Shown piece after piece: positions 18,206-27,694 of a DNA stretch of 64,000 nucleotides. A model generated the notes under the pieces. It was not told the origin of the DNA. It ran no database searches and worked only from the letters and a program-made list of their open reading frames with translations. Positions within the stretch are counted from its first letter, which is position 1. The number at the start of each line of letters is the position of its first letter. Source of the stretch: Flavobacteriales bacterium (GTDB taxonomy: Bacteria > Bacteroidota > Bacteroidia > Flavobacteriales_F > PHOS-HE28); the NCBI GenBank assembly GCA_016710015.1, contig JADJLR010000005.1, forward strand, positions 62,001 to 126,000, written 5' to 3'. A program made the position numbers and the translations under genes.

Positions 18206-18761
18206 TTCAGAGGCCTTCGGGCCGACCTGAACGAAGGATCACAGAAGTGAAAGCGTGCGAAAGTGCGAGGGTCCAAGCGATCCAGCCTCCTTGTGGCGGC
18301 CAAAACCCCCCGGCTCTTGGGGGGGGGGGGGGGGGGGGGGCTGGGGGGGGGGGCCCGGCGCCGCAAAAGGGGGGGAGGGGGGGGGGGGAGGGCCGTCCAG
18401 CCCTCGCTCTTGTACGCTCGCCCCAAAGACCGACCGGATCTTACTGTAGCCTGGGTGAGTGCAGAGGCCTTCGGCGACCTGAACCAAGGATCACAGAAGT
18501 GAAAGCGTGCAAAAGTGCGAGGGTCCAAGCGATCCAGCCCTCGCACTCTTTACGCTCGCACCAAAGACCGACCGGTTCTTACTGTAGCCTGGGTGAGTGC
18601 AGAGGCCTTCGGCGACCTGAACCAAGGATCACAGAAGTGAAAGCGTGCAAAAGTGCGAGGGTCCAAGCGATCCAGCCCTCGCTGTTGTACGCTCGCCCCA
18701 AAGACCGACCGGTTCTTACCTGCCACCTGAGTGATTGCAGAGGCCTTCGGACCGGTCTGAA
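18206..18761. repeat. 138-bp tandem repeat, about three copies
   Basis: Units begin AAGGATCACAGAAGTGAAAG at 18234, 18486 and 18624. The spacing between the second and third is 138 bp; the first is stretched to 252 bp by the poly-G insert. A partial copy precedes them from 18206. Each unit holds an inverted repeat, for example AGTGCGAGGG (18514-18523) facing CCCTCGCACT (18538-18547), and a conserved GCAGAGGCCTTCGG. No coding role is apparent. Confidence 0.8.
18319..18388. other. Poly-G tract inside the tandem repeat
   Basis: Runs of 22 G (18319-18340), 11 G (18343-18353), 7 G (18369-18375) and 12 G (18377-18388), broken by short spacers. The tract sits in about 114 extra bases within the first 138-bp repeat copy. 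It is either a real G-quadruplex-prone tract or a sequencing or assembly artefact. Confidence 0.75.
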
Positions 18762-18860
18762 CGAAGATCCGGTAGTACTCGGATGCACCAGCGTGGCGCT
18801 CCGAACCGCTGGACGTTCATGGAGGTCTTCTGCGGAGAACCGTTGGCCGGATCCAAAACG

Positions 18861-18891
18861 AAAAAGGCCGCCTCGCAAATGCGAGGCGGCC
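18861..18891 (-). terminator. Rho-independent terminator of the giant minus-strand gene
   Basis: A perfect 11-bp stem, GGCCGCCTCGC (18866-18876) with GCGAGGCGGCC (18881-18891), around a 4-base loop. On the minus strand it is followed by five T. It lies about 20 bp beyond the stop at 18912. Confidence 0.88.
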
Positions 18892-18911
18892 TTTCTTTTC
18901 GTCGTTCGAGC

Positions 18912-19682
18912 TTACTTCTGGATCACCAGACGCTCGGTGTAGGTCTTGTCACCAGCGGTGATGTTGACCATGTATAGACCACTTGCGATCTCGCCGTTGA
19001 GGTCCAACACGGTGTTCAGGAAACCGTCCTGTACCGCGATGGTCCGTGCGCTGATGCGCTTACCGGTCAAGTCGTAGATGTCCACACTCACCGTGTTCAC
19101 ATCCGCATCCACCGCACTGAGGTTGATGTAGAGTTGATCACCACGGTTCGGGTTCGGATACATCGTGAGGTCACCATTTTGGGTAGCCATGCTGCTGCTG
19201 CCACCTTGCAGTGGTCCAGGGCAGTAGGTACTCGTTGTGATGTTCACCATGCACACGTTGCCCCATGTGGTCACAGGCTCTACGCAAGCAGGGGAAGCTA
19301 CATCGAAGCACCAGTTGGCACCGCCATCCAGGCTTACGCGCACATCCACTTCGTACTGCTTGCCACACTCCAGTTGTTCGCCAGAATCCGCACTCCAGTT
19401 CATGAACAAGCGAGGGCTCGTCTGTGGTGGGCGTATGATGCAGATCGCTTCACCCGGGATCCGGAAGCGGAACTGGTAACGCACAAGGCTACTGCTCACC
19501 CCGGAACCGGTTGTGGTTGCGATGCCGTAACGCGGTTGGTCCAATCGTTGGAACCACCGAACACACGGTTCACGCCGCAACTGTACTCGTTGAGGTTCGG
19601 GTTGTCCTGCAGGTTCACACGTGGGCAAGCGGCCAAAGCAGCATCCATCTTGAACTGGCATGCTGGACCCCATGTTGTCCAC
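18912..19682 (-). CDS. C-terminal part of the giant secreted protein, with T9SS sorting domain (frameshifted from the main frame)
   Basis: The frame from about 19530 down to 18912 encodes YGIATTTGSGVSSSLVRYQF, then LECGKQYEVDVRVSLDGG and a T9SS type A domain (YPNPNRGDQLYINLS, ending RLVIQK). It directly continues the sense of the 2558-residue frame, which ends at 19496 after GGSNDWTNRV, so a one-base frameshift near 19525-19540 separates the two parts. Residues read before that point in this frame are not meaningful. Without this part the giant protein would lack its secretion signal. A sequencing error or a real mutation are both possible. Confidence 0.8.
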   Translation of the reverse strand: MDNMGSSMPVQDGCCFGRLPTCEPAGQPEPQRVQLRREPCVRWFQRLDQPRYGIATTTGSGVSSSLVRYQFRFRIPGEAICIIRPPQTSPRLFMNWSADSGEQLECGKQYEVDVRVSLDGGANWCFDVASPACVEPVTTWGNVCMVNITTSTYCPGPLQGGSSSMATQNGDLTMYPNPNRGDQLYINLSAVDADVNTVSVDIYDLTGKRISARTIAVQDGFLNTVLDLNGEIASGLYMVNITAGDKTYTERLVIQK

Positions 19683-22600
19683 GACCAGTTCACACGTCCC
19701 ATGATGCGAACGTTCAACAGAACGCCGTCTGGCAAGTGCGGACTACTTGGTGTGTTCGCCCATGAATTGATCCGGAAGTGGTTGGCGCGCAAGGCACCCG
19801 TACCGTATCCATCACTTTCGCTGTGCTTACGGAAACGACGGAAGCTGTAGCTACCGTTCGGATCGAAGAACCAGAACAAATATCCGCTGCTGGCACGCAG
19901 GGCAGGTGTGGCATACGCTGCCGTTACAGCTGGGTCTTCGGTAGCTACAATGAACTTGTTGGTCACCCAGTCCAGCTTATCGCAACTGCTGTAGATCGGC
20001 TGGTTCACAACGTCCATTGGGAAGCAGAAGGCACCGCTACCGAGCGTACTCACGTTGCCATCATAGACACCGTTGAAGTTGTTCTTGTTGTCGATGATAC
20101 GCAAGTTGCTACCCGTGGTACGGAGGATGTAACCACCTGTGGTCATACCATCTCCACCGGAGTCAAGCACACGCAGACGGTAGCAACCATCCGGCACGCA
20201 ACCGAAGTTGGTCTCCACGCTGTTCGCAGGGTTCAACGGTCCACCACTGAGGACCAACAGATCATCCGCTTCGTTCCACAGTTGCCAGGTGGTTTGTGCA
20301 GGGTTCGCGTCGGTCTGGAATTCCAGCGTGAGGCCGTTCGCAGCGCAAGCCATGGTATTGGTACCACATTGAACCGAAAGGTTGAATGCTCCCGAATTCG
20401 TGGTATAGCCGGTCACGTAGATGTAATACGTGGTGCCCAACGTACTGCTGAAGGTCAAGCCGCTCTGCACACCGCAGAAATCGTCATTGCCCAAAACACA
20501 GGTCATGGCACCGCAAGGGCCGGTGAATACACCGATCTTGGTATCCCAGGTCGCACCACAGAGGCTGACCGAGATAGGCCCGCCCCAGCCTTGTACCGTG
20601 TACCATACGCCAGGTGCCGTATTCAACGTCGTGGTACAGGTAGCTGGTGGGTTCAAATTGGACGCACCGACCGTTGTACTCGAAGTTATGCTGTTGCATC
20701 CGACCGCAATGGCACCCGCACACTGGTCATTGACCGGTGGTGTGGTGACGCACACGTTGAAGGTGGTGTTCTGACCGGCAACCGCCGTATTGGTGTACAC
20801 ACGCACATAGTACGTGCTACCATTCGTCAGACCACCGATCGTGGTGGTGGGTGCCGTACCCGTAGCGCCGCAACCGATGTTCGTCAATGGTCCTACGCAA
20901 GTTCCGCTGAACACGTTGAAGTTCATCGAGGTCACGCTGCCCGTTACACTGTTCAAAGAAACAGTATGTACCGGACCGCTGGCCACGAAGGAGAACCACA
21001 CATCATCATCCGCAGTACCAAAGCACGGAGTCACGACCTGTCCAGATGCTGTTGCTCCGAACACGGACCCGAAGGTCTGGGAAGCACAGGTCTGGCCGGC
21101 ATTCACCGTAACGCTCTGTGCACCTGCACAGTTGTCGTTCGCAGGTGGTCCTACCGGTGGTGTGGTCACGCAGATGTTGAATGTGGTGGTTACTGCCGTA
21201 GAACCACTGCTGTACACCCGCAAGTAATACTCCTGCGTTGGCACCAAGGTATTCGGTGTGGTGTAGGCCGCTGTGGTGGCACAAGCCATGTGTACCAAAC
21301 CACCGCATGCACCACTGAAGAGCTGCATGTACATGGTCGTCGCTGGTACAGCACTGCTCAGTGTGATGATGTGCTGGTTGCTCGTTGCCGTGAAGCGGTA
21401 CCACACGTCGTTGTTCACCGTGCCCGTGCAAGGCGAAACCAGAAGACCCGAGTTCGTAGCACTCTCCAACGTGCCTGACGTTTGGGTGGTGCAACTCAAT
21501 CCTGCACTCACTGGCAAGCTTGGTGCACCTGCGCAATCGTCGTTGGCAGGTGGCGGAGGCGGAGTACCCACACAGATGTTGAATGTGGTCGTCGCTGCTC
21601 CCGAGAAATACGAGTATACCCGCACATAGTACTTCGTACCGATGCCCAAGCCGGTGAGGTTGGCCGTTTCAGGATCGCTACATGCGAAATCCACCAAGGA
21701 GTTACAATCCGCTCCACTGTAGAACTTCATGTACATGTCCGTGGTGCTGCCAGCGAGGTTGATCAACGAGACCCGGTGGGCCGTGTTGGTCGCCGTGAAA
21801 CTGTACCAGACATCGTTGTCCGGAGTACCAAAGCACGAACCGAGCGCGTTGCCCGATGCCGTTGCTGCAGCTACCGTTCCCGCCGTGACCGTGCCACATA
21901 GGTAGTCCGTGTTCACCGTCAAACCAACCGCATTCACACACTCGTCGTTCGCGGGTGGCAATGCTGCCGTGGTGAAGTTGACCGGACCGAATGGTGTGCT
22001 TTGGCCATCTCCCGGACTGGACGCTTCGCAATCCGCGTACACGTACACACTATAAGGAGTGGCCGGTGACAGCAAGGTCAAGCCCAAGGTCGGTGTTCCG
22101 GTGACCGGTACTTGTGTACCCGATCCCAAAGTGAAACCGGTAACACCGTATTCCACGATCCAATCGGTTTCGACGCAACCGGTGACCCAGTTGAGGCTAG
22201 CCGTGGTGGTGGTGACCGCACTGGCCGCAAGACCACTTGGGGTCGGGCATGCCGGTGGCGCAGAGATCGTCACATCGTAGTCTTCGGTCTCGCCAAAACC
22301 GTAGGTCGCACAAGGGTCGATCGTATTGCCGGCTTGCAGCCATACATCACGAACTCGCATGCGTTTCACACCAGGAACGGGGTTACACGGCAAGGCCAAG
22401 ATGAAGGAACCTGTACCGTTACTACCGATGGAAGTCGTGGTATAACCCACACGCTCACCTGGATGGGCGAACACACCGTCCTCATCGAAATCGATCCACA
22501 CGGCAATGTCTTGGCCGGAGTACGTACCAACGGTCGCTTGGATCGTGTACGATGTACCCGCTTGTAGCGTGGCCGTGTGGTTGGGCAAGGTGTTGAAGTA

Positions 22601-25600
22601 GGTGTAGGCCGGGTTCACAGGAGCCGTTCCTGTGTTGTTGGCCAGCGTTGTTCCCTGGATCACCACATTGCTCAATAGGTCACCGGATGTCTTACCATAG
22701 GTGTAAAGCGGTTCGCAGTAGCACTGGTTCGGTGGGTTCAGGTTCATCAGCAGATCATTGCTGGCCACTGTTCCACCTCCGAGACTCGTGCAGGTCACTT
22801 GGCATCGGAAGATGGTCGGAACGGAGATGTTCGTCAACCACGTCGCTGTGGTCGCTCCGGGCAGCCAGGTAAAGCCTCCATCATCGGAGTATTCCCACTG
22901 GTAGCCCCATCCAAGCTCAACCGGGTTCTGCACGCTCAAGGTGAAGTCCACCCCGCTGCAGGCTGCGGCTACACTCGCTTCGGTATTGCCCGGATTCGGG
23001 TTGCCGGCACAGGGTACCGCCAAGGACCACTCCAAGGTGAAGTTGCCCGCACCGGTGCTGTAACCATCCTGGATCCAGTACACCGTCTGCGTGATGCCGG
23101 TGGTGTTGGTCCAGACCAAGGTCTCGTACTCGCTCGGAGTATCATCGATGCACATCAACTCGATCGTACCTGGGCAAGCTCCATCGTAGAACGCGAAGTG
23201 ATGCGAATCGTAATCATTGAACGTTTGACCGATGCTCAGTTGGTTTCCGTCCGGCACATCAATGAAGAAGTGCAGGTCGCGCGCCGTGTTCGTAACGCAG
23301 CTACCATTGAAGGCATTGCTCAAGTTCGTTGCGTTCGTGGTGCCGCTGTACGGGCTGGTCTCCAACGAAAGGTCGATCGCGTTGTTGCAGCTGTTGCCAA
23401 GTCCTTCGGCTTCGGCCGTGTAACAGGCGGTGAAGGTCCCTTCGTTCCCTATCTCGGTGAAGTAACGGAGCAGGTAGATACCGGAAACGTTCAATTGGAA
23501 CGGACCGGAGCCCACCGCATCCGCGAAGCAACCCAAGCTGGTTCCGGCGCAAACATCGTAGAGTTCCACACCAATGATGGAAGCCGTACCCGCGGTGACC
23601 GACCAGGTCAAGGTGGAGTACCCGTTCGTATTCAAGGTGTACCATACATCCTGAACCGCACCAACGGCGCAGGTCGGAGCAACACCCGTCTGATCAGCAC
23701 CGACCGTGGTCCCGGTAATGGAACCCGTTGGGCAGGTGGCTGGTGGTTGGATCGCGATCGCCTCGGCATTCACGCACAGGTCGTTATCCGGTGGGCAAAG
23801 TTCGAAGCCGACCGTGAAGTCGGTCACCACTGCAACGTTGCAGGCGCTTTGGTTGATCTGGTCCTCGTGCAGGGCGATCAGATCCAGGTCGGTACCCAAT
23901 GGGTAGGTCCCCAAGAAGTACGGGTTGTCCGATCCGTTGAAGGTGGAGTTGTCGAACATACCCAACAAGCCAGTTACGTCCGGGTCTGCGACATTGTTCA
24001 CAGACAACCGGTAACCGACCGTAGCCGCATAATTCGACGTGTTCGCATCGATACCGTTGTCATAAACGACCAGGTACGCATTGAAGGTCGGGGAAGGGAG
24101 TGCATTGCAATCCACTTCATCCGGCAATCCGGCCAAGAACAGATCCGTCTCGATCTCGGCGTAGGGCTCGGTGCAACCGCCACAACGGGCTTGGAACGTC
24201 CAGCCGGAGGCTTGTCCTCCATCTCCGCAGCTGTTGGTTCCATCGTCCGAAATGGTCATGGAAAGCGTGGATCCTACACTTGTTACGGTCTGGTTGGTGA
24301 GGGTTCCCGTAAGTGAAGGGACCGTAGCGTGCGGTGTGGTGTTCGGCGCTCCTTCCCAGAAGAAGACGTTGTCGTTGCTGTCCATGGTGCCGCTGTTGAA
24401 CTTCAACGCTACGGTGCCGCTTGGTTGGGTATTCACCCAGGTCCAGGTCCGTGTGTCGTTGTTCTGGTAGCAATGCACCATTTGGATCGGAGAAGGTGCG
24501 TTGCAATCCAACTCGATATCGCAAGCGGAGTGGAAAGCACCCAGATCCACGGAGCAACCCTCGTCGGTGATCACGGAAACCGTGACCGTCTGGTGGGAAG
24601 CGAATGGACCGATCAATTGACCGGGGGTAAGGTATTGGGTAGAAACAGGTGCCGCACCATCCACACTGTATTCAATGTCGGCGGTGCTTCCCGATCCAAG
24701 ATCCGCAGTCACACTCACCTCGAAGGTCGGAGGTGTGCAATTGTCATTCGCGATCACCGTACCGTTGTCCGATGGTGGATCGCAGATGCTGAGGCCGAAA
24801 TCCACGAAGGCCCCATAGGCCCCGTTGTAGCAGGGTATCGGTGAACCAGCATCTATACCGCCGATGCGCATGCGATAGGTACCGGCCGGTTGCAACGCGG
24901 GAACCGTGAAGGAGGTCAACCAAGGCGTTTGTTCCGTAGTTGAGACCGGGGCCAGGGAAGCGACCAATTCAGCCGGGTTGTCGAAGACGAGGTTGCTGTT
25001 CCAATCGATCCATACCGCCATCTCGTAGGTGTACCCAGTTGGCACATTGACCGACAATGGAACCACATCACCCGCTCCCACAGAGCCAACGACGGCGCTT
25101 AAGTCCGTATAGCCGCCATTCGCTGTCGTATTCGCGTTCACGTTGACGTCGGCGAAGATCACATCCGTGATCCCGAGCGGGTCCGTATAGGATACAACGG
25201 GCGTACAATACCCGGTGAAGACCACCAATGCACTTGACCAGCCGCTCGTGGGCTGGGCACCGGTGCAAGCCGAGCGTACATACACGTAATAGGTGCTGTT
25301 CGGGAACAAGGCGACCGTGGAGGCCAAGGTGAGCCCCGCCGTCGTATTGGTCTCGATCAACGCCGGGCCTGGGATCCCAGGATTCGGGTCCGTGCGGATC
25401 TCCCACTCGTAACCAAGGTCCGCAGATGGCTCAGCGGCCCAGCTGGCGCTCAGGCTCGTGGTGGTGGTGGCACCCTGTGTCAGTCCACTTGGAGCAACGC
25501 ATGTGGGTGCCTCAATGACGAAGAAATCATCCACGAATAGATCATTGTAGAAATAGTCACCACTAGTTCCCGCTGGGTCACGAACACCTATGATCCGGAA

Positions 25601-27172
25601 CTGTGTAACCGAAGGAACTCCACCAGGCACATCAGCCGATAGCTCCACCCAGTTCGCATTATTCCCGGCGTAGGTGATCATATTCACCCATGAAGAACCG
25701 TCCCACACATCCATGGTGATGGTGTGTTGGATAGCACCACCGCCGTCGGCGTTGGAGAAGAACCAGAATCCAGCAGAAGCTGTTCCAAGCCCAGAAATAT
25801 CGATCAATGGCGAGATCAATTCATTTGGAAGAACGTCAGTCGAAGCATCGATCCAAGCCAAAGCCCCTGTTCCAGTCGTGTGGTCAGGCACTGAGTTTGG
25901 GTGATTTCCTGTTAGAGGCGTGGTTGTTACGAAACGCCATTGCTCACCACCACCTGGAAGTGGATTGGTCCAGCAAGAGGGAGGTGTGAATGTTGGCGTA
26001 GACGAAGTGAACGACTCTGCGTATGGAGCTACGAACGATGCACATAGCGTAGTGAAGCTGAATGGTCCTGTCCAGCTGCTCACATCTATGTCGTCACTGT
26101 TGCAATCGGCGCGAACGTAGAAGTCGTACTGTGTGTTAGCAGCACCGCCACCCCATGTGTAGGGGTTGGCACCAACATCGTTCAGAGTTGGTACGCCAGT
26201 AGGTGAGAACCCGAAGGCTCCGATCTCCAGGTCCCATGCCGTAGCACTCCCGTTCTCCGTCCAACCCAGATCCCCACCAGAGGAGGATACGTTTGCGCTA
26301 AGTGCACTTGGGGGGAGGCAGGCAGGTGGTGGTGCCACCGTAAAGCTGTAATCCTCATACTCTCCGGAAAGGTTGGTCAAGCAAGGAGTTGCTGGTCCGG
26401 TACTCGGCGTATAGGAATTGCCGATCCTCATCCGAGTGGTTCCGACGGTGGCGGCGAGGGGGACGTTAAAGGAGCCTGAGTGGGTAGTTGCGTACCCCGG
26501 GTTCAAGCCTCCGCTGGCCCACACTTCTTCTCCCGGATCGGTGAAGTTGCCGTTCTGGTTCCAGTCCACCCAGACCTTCAGACCAAAGGTATTGGGGCTG
26601 ACTCCATAAACGGTGGTGAAGTTCACAGCGCTGAGGGCTGCCTGCTCCACGGTCATGGCGGTGAAGTTGCCATATCCAGCCGTCGAGTATCCAGAACCGG
26701 TATTGGTGATGTTCTGTATGCCACCCGTGGTGGTAAAGGCATCGACGTAATAAGAGGTATTGGTTCCTGCTGGAGTACAATAGCAGGTAACCGGTGCATT
26801 CATGCCAACGCTAATGACCGTGCTTGAACCCGTATTGGGGCCTGTGGAGCACGTAACGTCGCAGTAGTAGTCCGTTGCAACCGATTGGCTGGTCGAGAGT
26901 GTAGGTGTATTCCCACCCACAACGGCATAGCCGGATCCATTATCGGCGTACCACACGTAGCTAACACCACTGCCTGCTGTGGGGGTGGTAAGCCCGAGTG
27001 AGAAGCCAATGCCGGAGCACACGGCGCTTGGTCCAGTTGTGGCACCAGGTGCAGGAGCGGAGCAAGCGGAGCCACTGAATAGCTGAACTGCACGTTCGGG
27101 CGGTTGTTGGTCGCAGTTGTGGACAAGCACGGCTGTCCACCACCTTGCTGACCAAGTGGTGTTCCATCGCAC
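19496..27172 (-). CDS. Giant secreted multidomain protein, main frame (GEVED, Fn3-like, MAM-like and PPC-like domains)
   Basis: A 2558-codon open frame, the largest in the window; sensible protein starts after about residue 30. In order one sees an Ig-like segment, a GEVED domain (VWVDWNQNGNFTDPGEE, GEYEDYSF), an Fn3-like domain, a MAM-like domain (APYAESFTSS, WVELSADVPG), Fn3, GEVED, a segment with DGTNSCGDGGQASGWTF, PPC-like units, GEVED plus Fn3, four PPC-like units (each NDxCAGA ... VWYRFTA or VWFSFVA ... YYVRVY) and a Cys-rich C-terminal region. The protein was probably surface-exposed and adhesive; no catalytic motif was found. The signal peptide (27694) and the T9SS tail (18912) lie in other frames, so as given the gene is interrupted at both ends. 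Confidence 0.8.
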   Translation of the reverse strand: MRWNTTWSARWWTAVLVHNCDQQPPERAVQLFSGSACSAPAPGATTGPSAVCSGIGFSLGLTTPTAGSGVSYVWYADNGSGYAVVGGNTPTLSTSQSVATDYYCDVTCSTGPNTGSSTVISVGMNAPVTCYCTPAGTNTSYYVDAFTTTGGIQNITNTGSGYSTAGYGNFTAMTVEQAALSAVNFTTVYGVSPNTFGLKVWVDWNQNGNFTDPGEEVWASGGLNPGYATTHSGSFNVPLAATVGTTRMRIGNSYTPSTGPATPCLTNLSGEYEDYSFTVAPPPACLPPSALSANVSSSGGDLGWTENGSATAWDLEIGAFGFSPTGVPTLNDVGANPYTWGGGAANTQYDFYVRADCNSDDIDVSSWTGPFSFTTLCASFVAPYAESFTSSTPTFTPPSCWTNPLPGGGEQWRFVTTTPLTGNHPNSVPDHTTGTGALAWIDASTDVLPNELISPLIDISGLGTASAGFWFFSNADGGGAIQHTITMDVWDGSSWVNMITYAGNNANWVELSADVPGGVPSVTQFRIIGVRDPAGTSGDYFYNDLFVDDFFVIEAPTCVAPSGLTQGATTTTSLSASWAAEPSADLGYEWEIRTDPNPGIPGPALIETNTTAGLTLASTVALFPNSTYYVYVRSACTGAQPTSGWSSALVVFTGYCTPVVSYTDPLGITDVIFADVNVNANTTANGGYTDLSAVVGSVGAGDVVPLSVNVPTGYTYEMAVWIDWNSNLVFDNPAELVASLAPVSTTEQTPWLTSFTVPALQPAGTYRMRIGGIDAGSPIPCYNGAYGAFVDFGLSICDPPSDNGTVIANDNCTPPTFEVSVTADLGSGSTADIEYSVDGAAPVSTQYLTPGQLIGPFASHQTVTVSVITDEGCSVDLGAFHSACDIELDCNAPSPIQMVHCYQNNDTRTWTWVNTQPSGTVALKFNSGTMDSNDNVFFWEGAPNTTPHATVPSLTGTLTNQTVTSVGSTLSMTISDDGTNSCGDGGQASGWTFQARCGGCTEPYAEIETDLFLAGLPDEVDCNALPSPTFNAYLVVYDNGIDANTSNYAATVGYRLSVNNVADPDVTGLLGMFDNSTFNGSDNPYFLGTYPLGTDLDLIALHEDQINQSACNVAVVTDFTVGFELCPPDNDLCVNAEAIAIQPPATCPTGSITGTTVGADQTGVAPTCAVGAVQDVWYTLNTNGYSTLTWSVTAGTASIIGVELYDVCAGTSLGCFADAVGSGPFQLNVSGIYLLRYFTEIGNEGTFTACYTAEAEGLGNSCNNAIDLSLETSPYSGTTNATNLSNAFNGSCVTNTARDLHFFIDVPDGNQLSIGQTFNDYDSHHFAFYDGACPGTIELMCIDDTPSEYETLVWTNTTGITQTVYWIQDGYSTGAGNFTLEWSLAVPCAGNPNPGNTEASVAAACSGVDFTLSVQNPVELGWGYQWEYSDDGGFTWLPGATTATWLTNISVPTIFRCQVTCTSLGGGTVASNDLLMNLNPPNQCYCEPLYTYGKTSGDLLSNVVIQGTTLANNTGTAPVNPAYTYFNTLPNHTATLQAGTSYTIQATVGTYSGQDIAVWIDFDEDGVFAHPGERVGYTTTSIGSNGTGSFILALPCNPVPGVKRMRVRDVWLQAGNTIDPCATYGFGETEDYDVTISAPPACPTPSGLAASAVTTTTASLNWVTGCVETDWIVEYGVTGFTLGSGTQVPVTGTPTLGLTLLSPATPYSVYVYADCEASSPGDGQSTPFGPVNFTTAALPPANDECVNAVGLTVNTDYLCGTVTAGTVAAATASGNALGSCFGTPDNDVWYSFTATNTAHRVSLINLAGSTTDMYMKFYSGADCNSLVDFACSDPETANLTGLGIGTKYYVRVYSYFSGAATTTFNICVGTPPPPPANDDCAGAPSLPVSAGLSCTTQTSGTLESATNSGLLVSPCTGTVNNDVWYRFTATSNQHIITLSSAVPATTMYMQLFSGACGGLVHMACATTAAYTTPNTLVPTQEYYLRVYSSGSTAVTTTFNICVTTPPVGPPANDNCAGAQSVTVNAGQTCASQTFGSVFGATASGQVVTPCFGTADDDVWFSFVASGPVHTVSLNSVTGSVTSMNFNVFSGTCVGPLTNIGCGATGTAPTTTIGGLTNGSTYYVRVYTNTAVAGQNTTFNVCVTTPPVNDQCAGAIAVGCNSITSSTTVGASNLNPPATCTTTLNTAPGVWYTVQGWGGPISVSLCGATWDTKIGVFTGPCGAMTCVLGNDDFCGVQSGLTFSSTLGTTYYIYVTGYTTNSGAFNLSVQCGTNTMACAANGLTLEFQTDANPAQTTWQLWNEADDLLVLSGGPLNPANSVETNFGCVPDGCYRLRVLDSGGDGMTTGGYILRTTGSNLRIIDNKNNFNGVYDGNVSTLGSGAFCFPMDVVNQPIYSSCDKLDWVTNKFIVATEDPAVTAAYATPALRASSGYLFWFFDPNGSYSFRRFRKHSESDGYGTGALRANHFRINSWANTPSSPHLPDGVLLNVRIMGRVNWSWTTWGPACQFKMDAALAACPRVNLQDNPNLNEYSCGVNRVFGGSNDWTNRVTASQPQPVPG

Positions 27173-27694
27173 GATATTCCGCAGTTGCCAGTAGGGCTGG
27201 CGTGAAGCGTTGGCTGTGCCGGTGCAAATATCCCCGTGTGTTCATTGGTCACCGTCCAAGCGATGGGTATCAAAGTCATATCGAACACCCTGGCTGCCGT
27301 TACAGTTGGGTTATAGAAGAACGCCCTTGACGGTGGTCAGTCCGCAATCCGTGTTCGCCGTTCACCCAGCGGTATGCGCCAAGCTGATGGTGTAGTTCTG
27401 GCACACCACCTGGCGTAGTCCGATCGACGGACCAACCCAGACCGGTCAAACTTCCACCGGCATACATTCCGCCGGCAGTCACGCCGCCTGCCAGATCCGC
27501 AATCGGTAGCAGGCTTCGTAGTACCCGTGATGGTTCGGCCCAGTGGAACCCGTAACAGCGGTTCCGGTTCCGATGATCAGCGTTTGGGCCTGTGCGCTGG
27601 GCACCGCCATTAAAGCTGCAACGCCGAGCGCAGCAAGATACTTTAGCCACCGTGACGTTCGCCGCCACAATGGATTCTGGGTAATTCTACTCAT
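27083..27694 (-). pseudogene. Broken N-terminal region of the giant secreted protein
   Basis: The true start is probably the ATG at 27694, opening a signal peptide that ends VPSAQAQ. Coherent protein then jumps frames: TGSTGPNHHGYYEACYRLR, IADLAGGVTAGGMYAGGSLT, QNYTISLAHTAG, TANTDCGLTTVKGV, FYNPTVTAARVFDMTLIPIAW and TNNRPNVQFSYS lie in successive different frames or across a stop. At least four indels (near 27500, 27405, 27325 and 27083) and one in-frame TGA are needed to link them to the main frame. The 71-codon frame 27479-27694 is the intact leader part. This is either real decay or a cluster of indel errors in the assembly. Confidence 0.75.

Larger units (their letters stand above)
17505..18860. 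other. 1.4-kb gene-free stretch with repeats
   Basis: No convincing coding frame: open frames on both strands are Arg/Ser/Gly-rich and cross repeats. Inside are an imperfect direct repeat (about 17622-17651 and 17860-17888, sharing TCACRCC and GACGGA words), a MITE-like element, a 138-bp tandem repeat and a poly-G tract, listed separately. It separates cassette C from the converging giant gene. Confidence 0.7.

Noticed and set aside
18247..18942. 231-codon plus-strand open frame through the 138-bp repeats and poly-G tract
   Set aside because: Translation is a repeat of the tandem units with a poly-Gly stretch; it runs into the terminator of the giant gene.
19778..24316. Long plus-strand open frames (566 and 505 codons) opposite the giant gene
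   Set aside because: Antisense shadows of repeated PPC-like and GEVED segments; the sense frame has clear domains.
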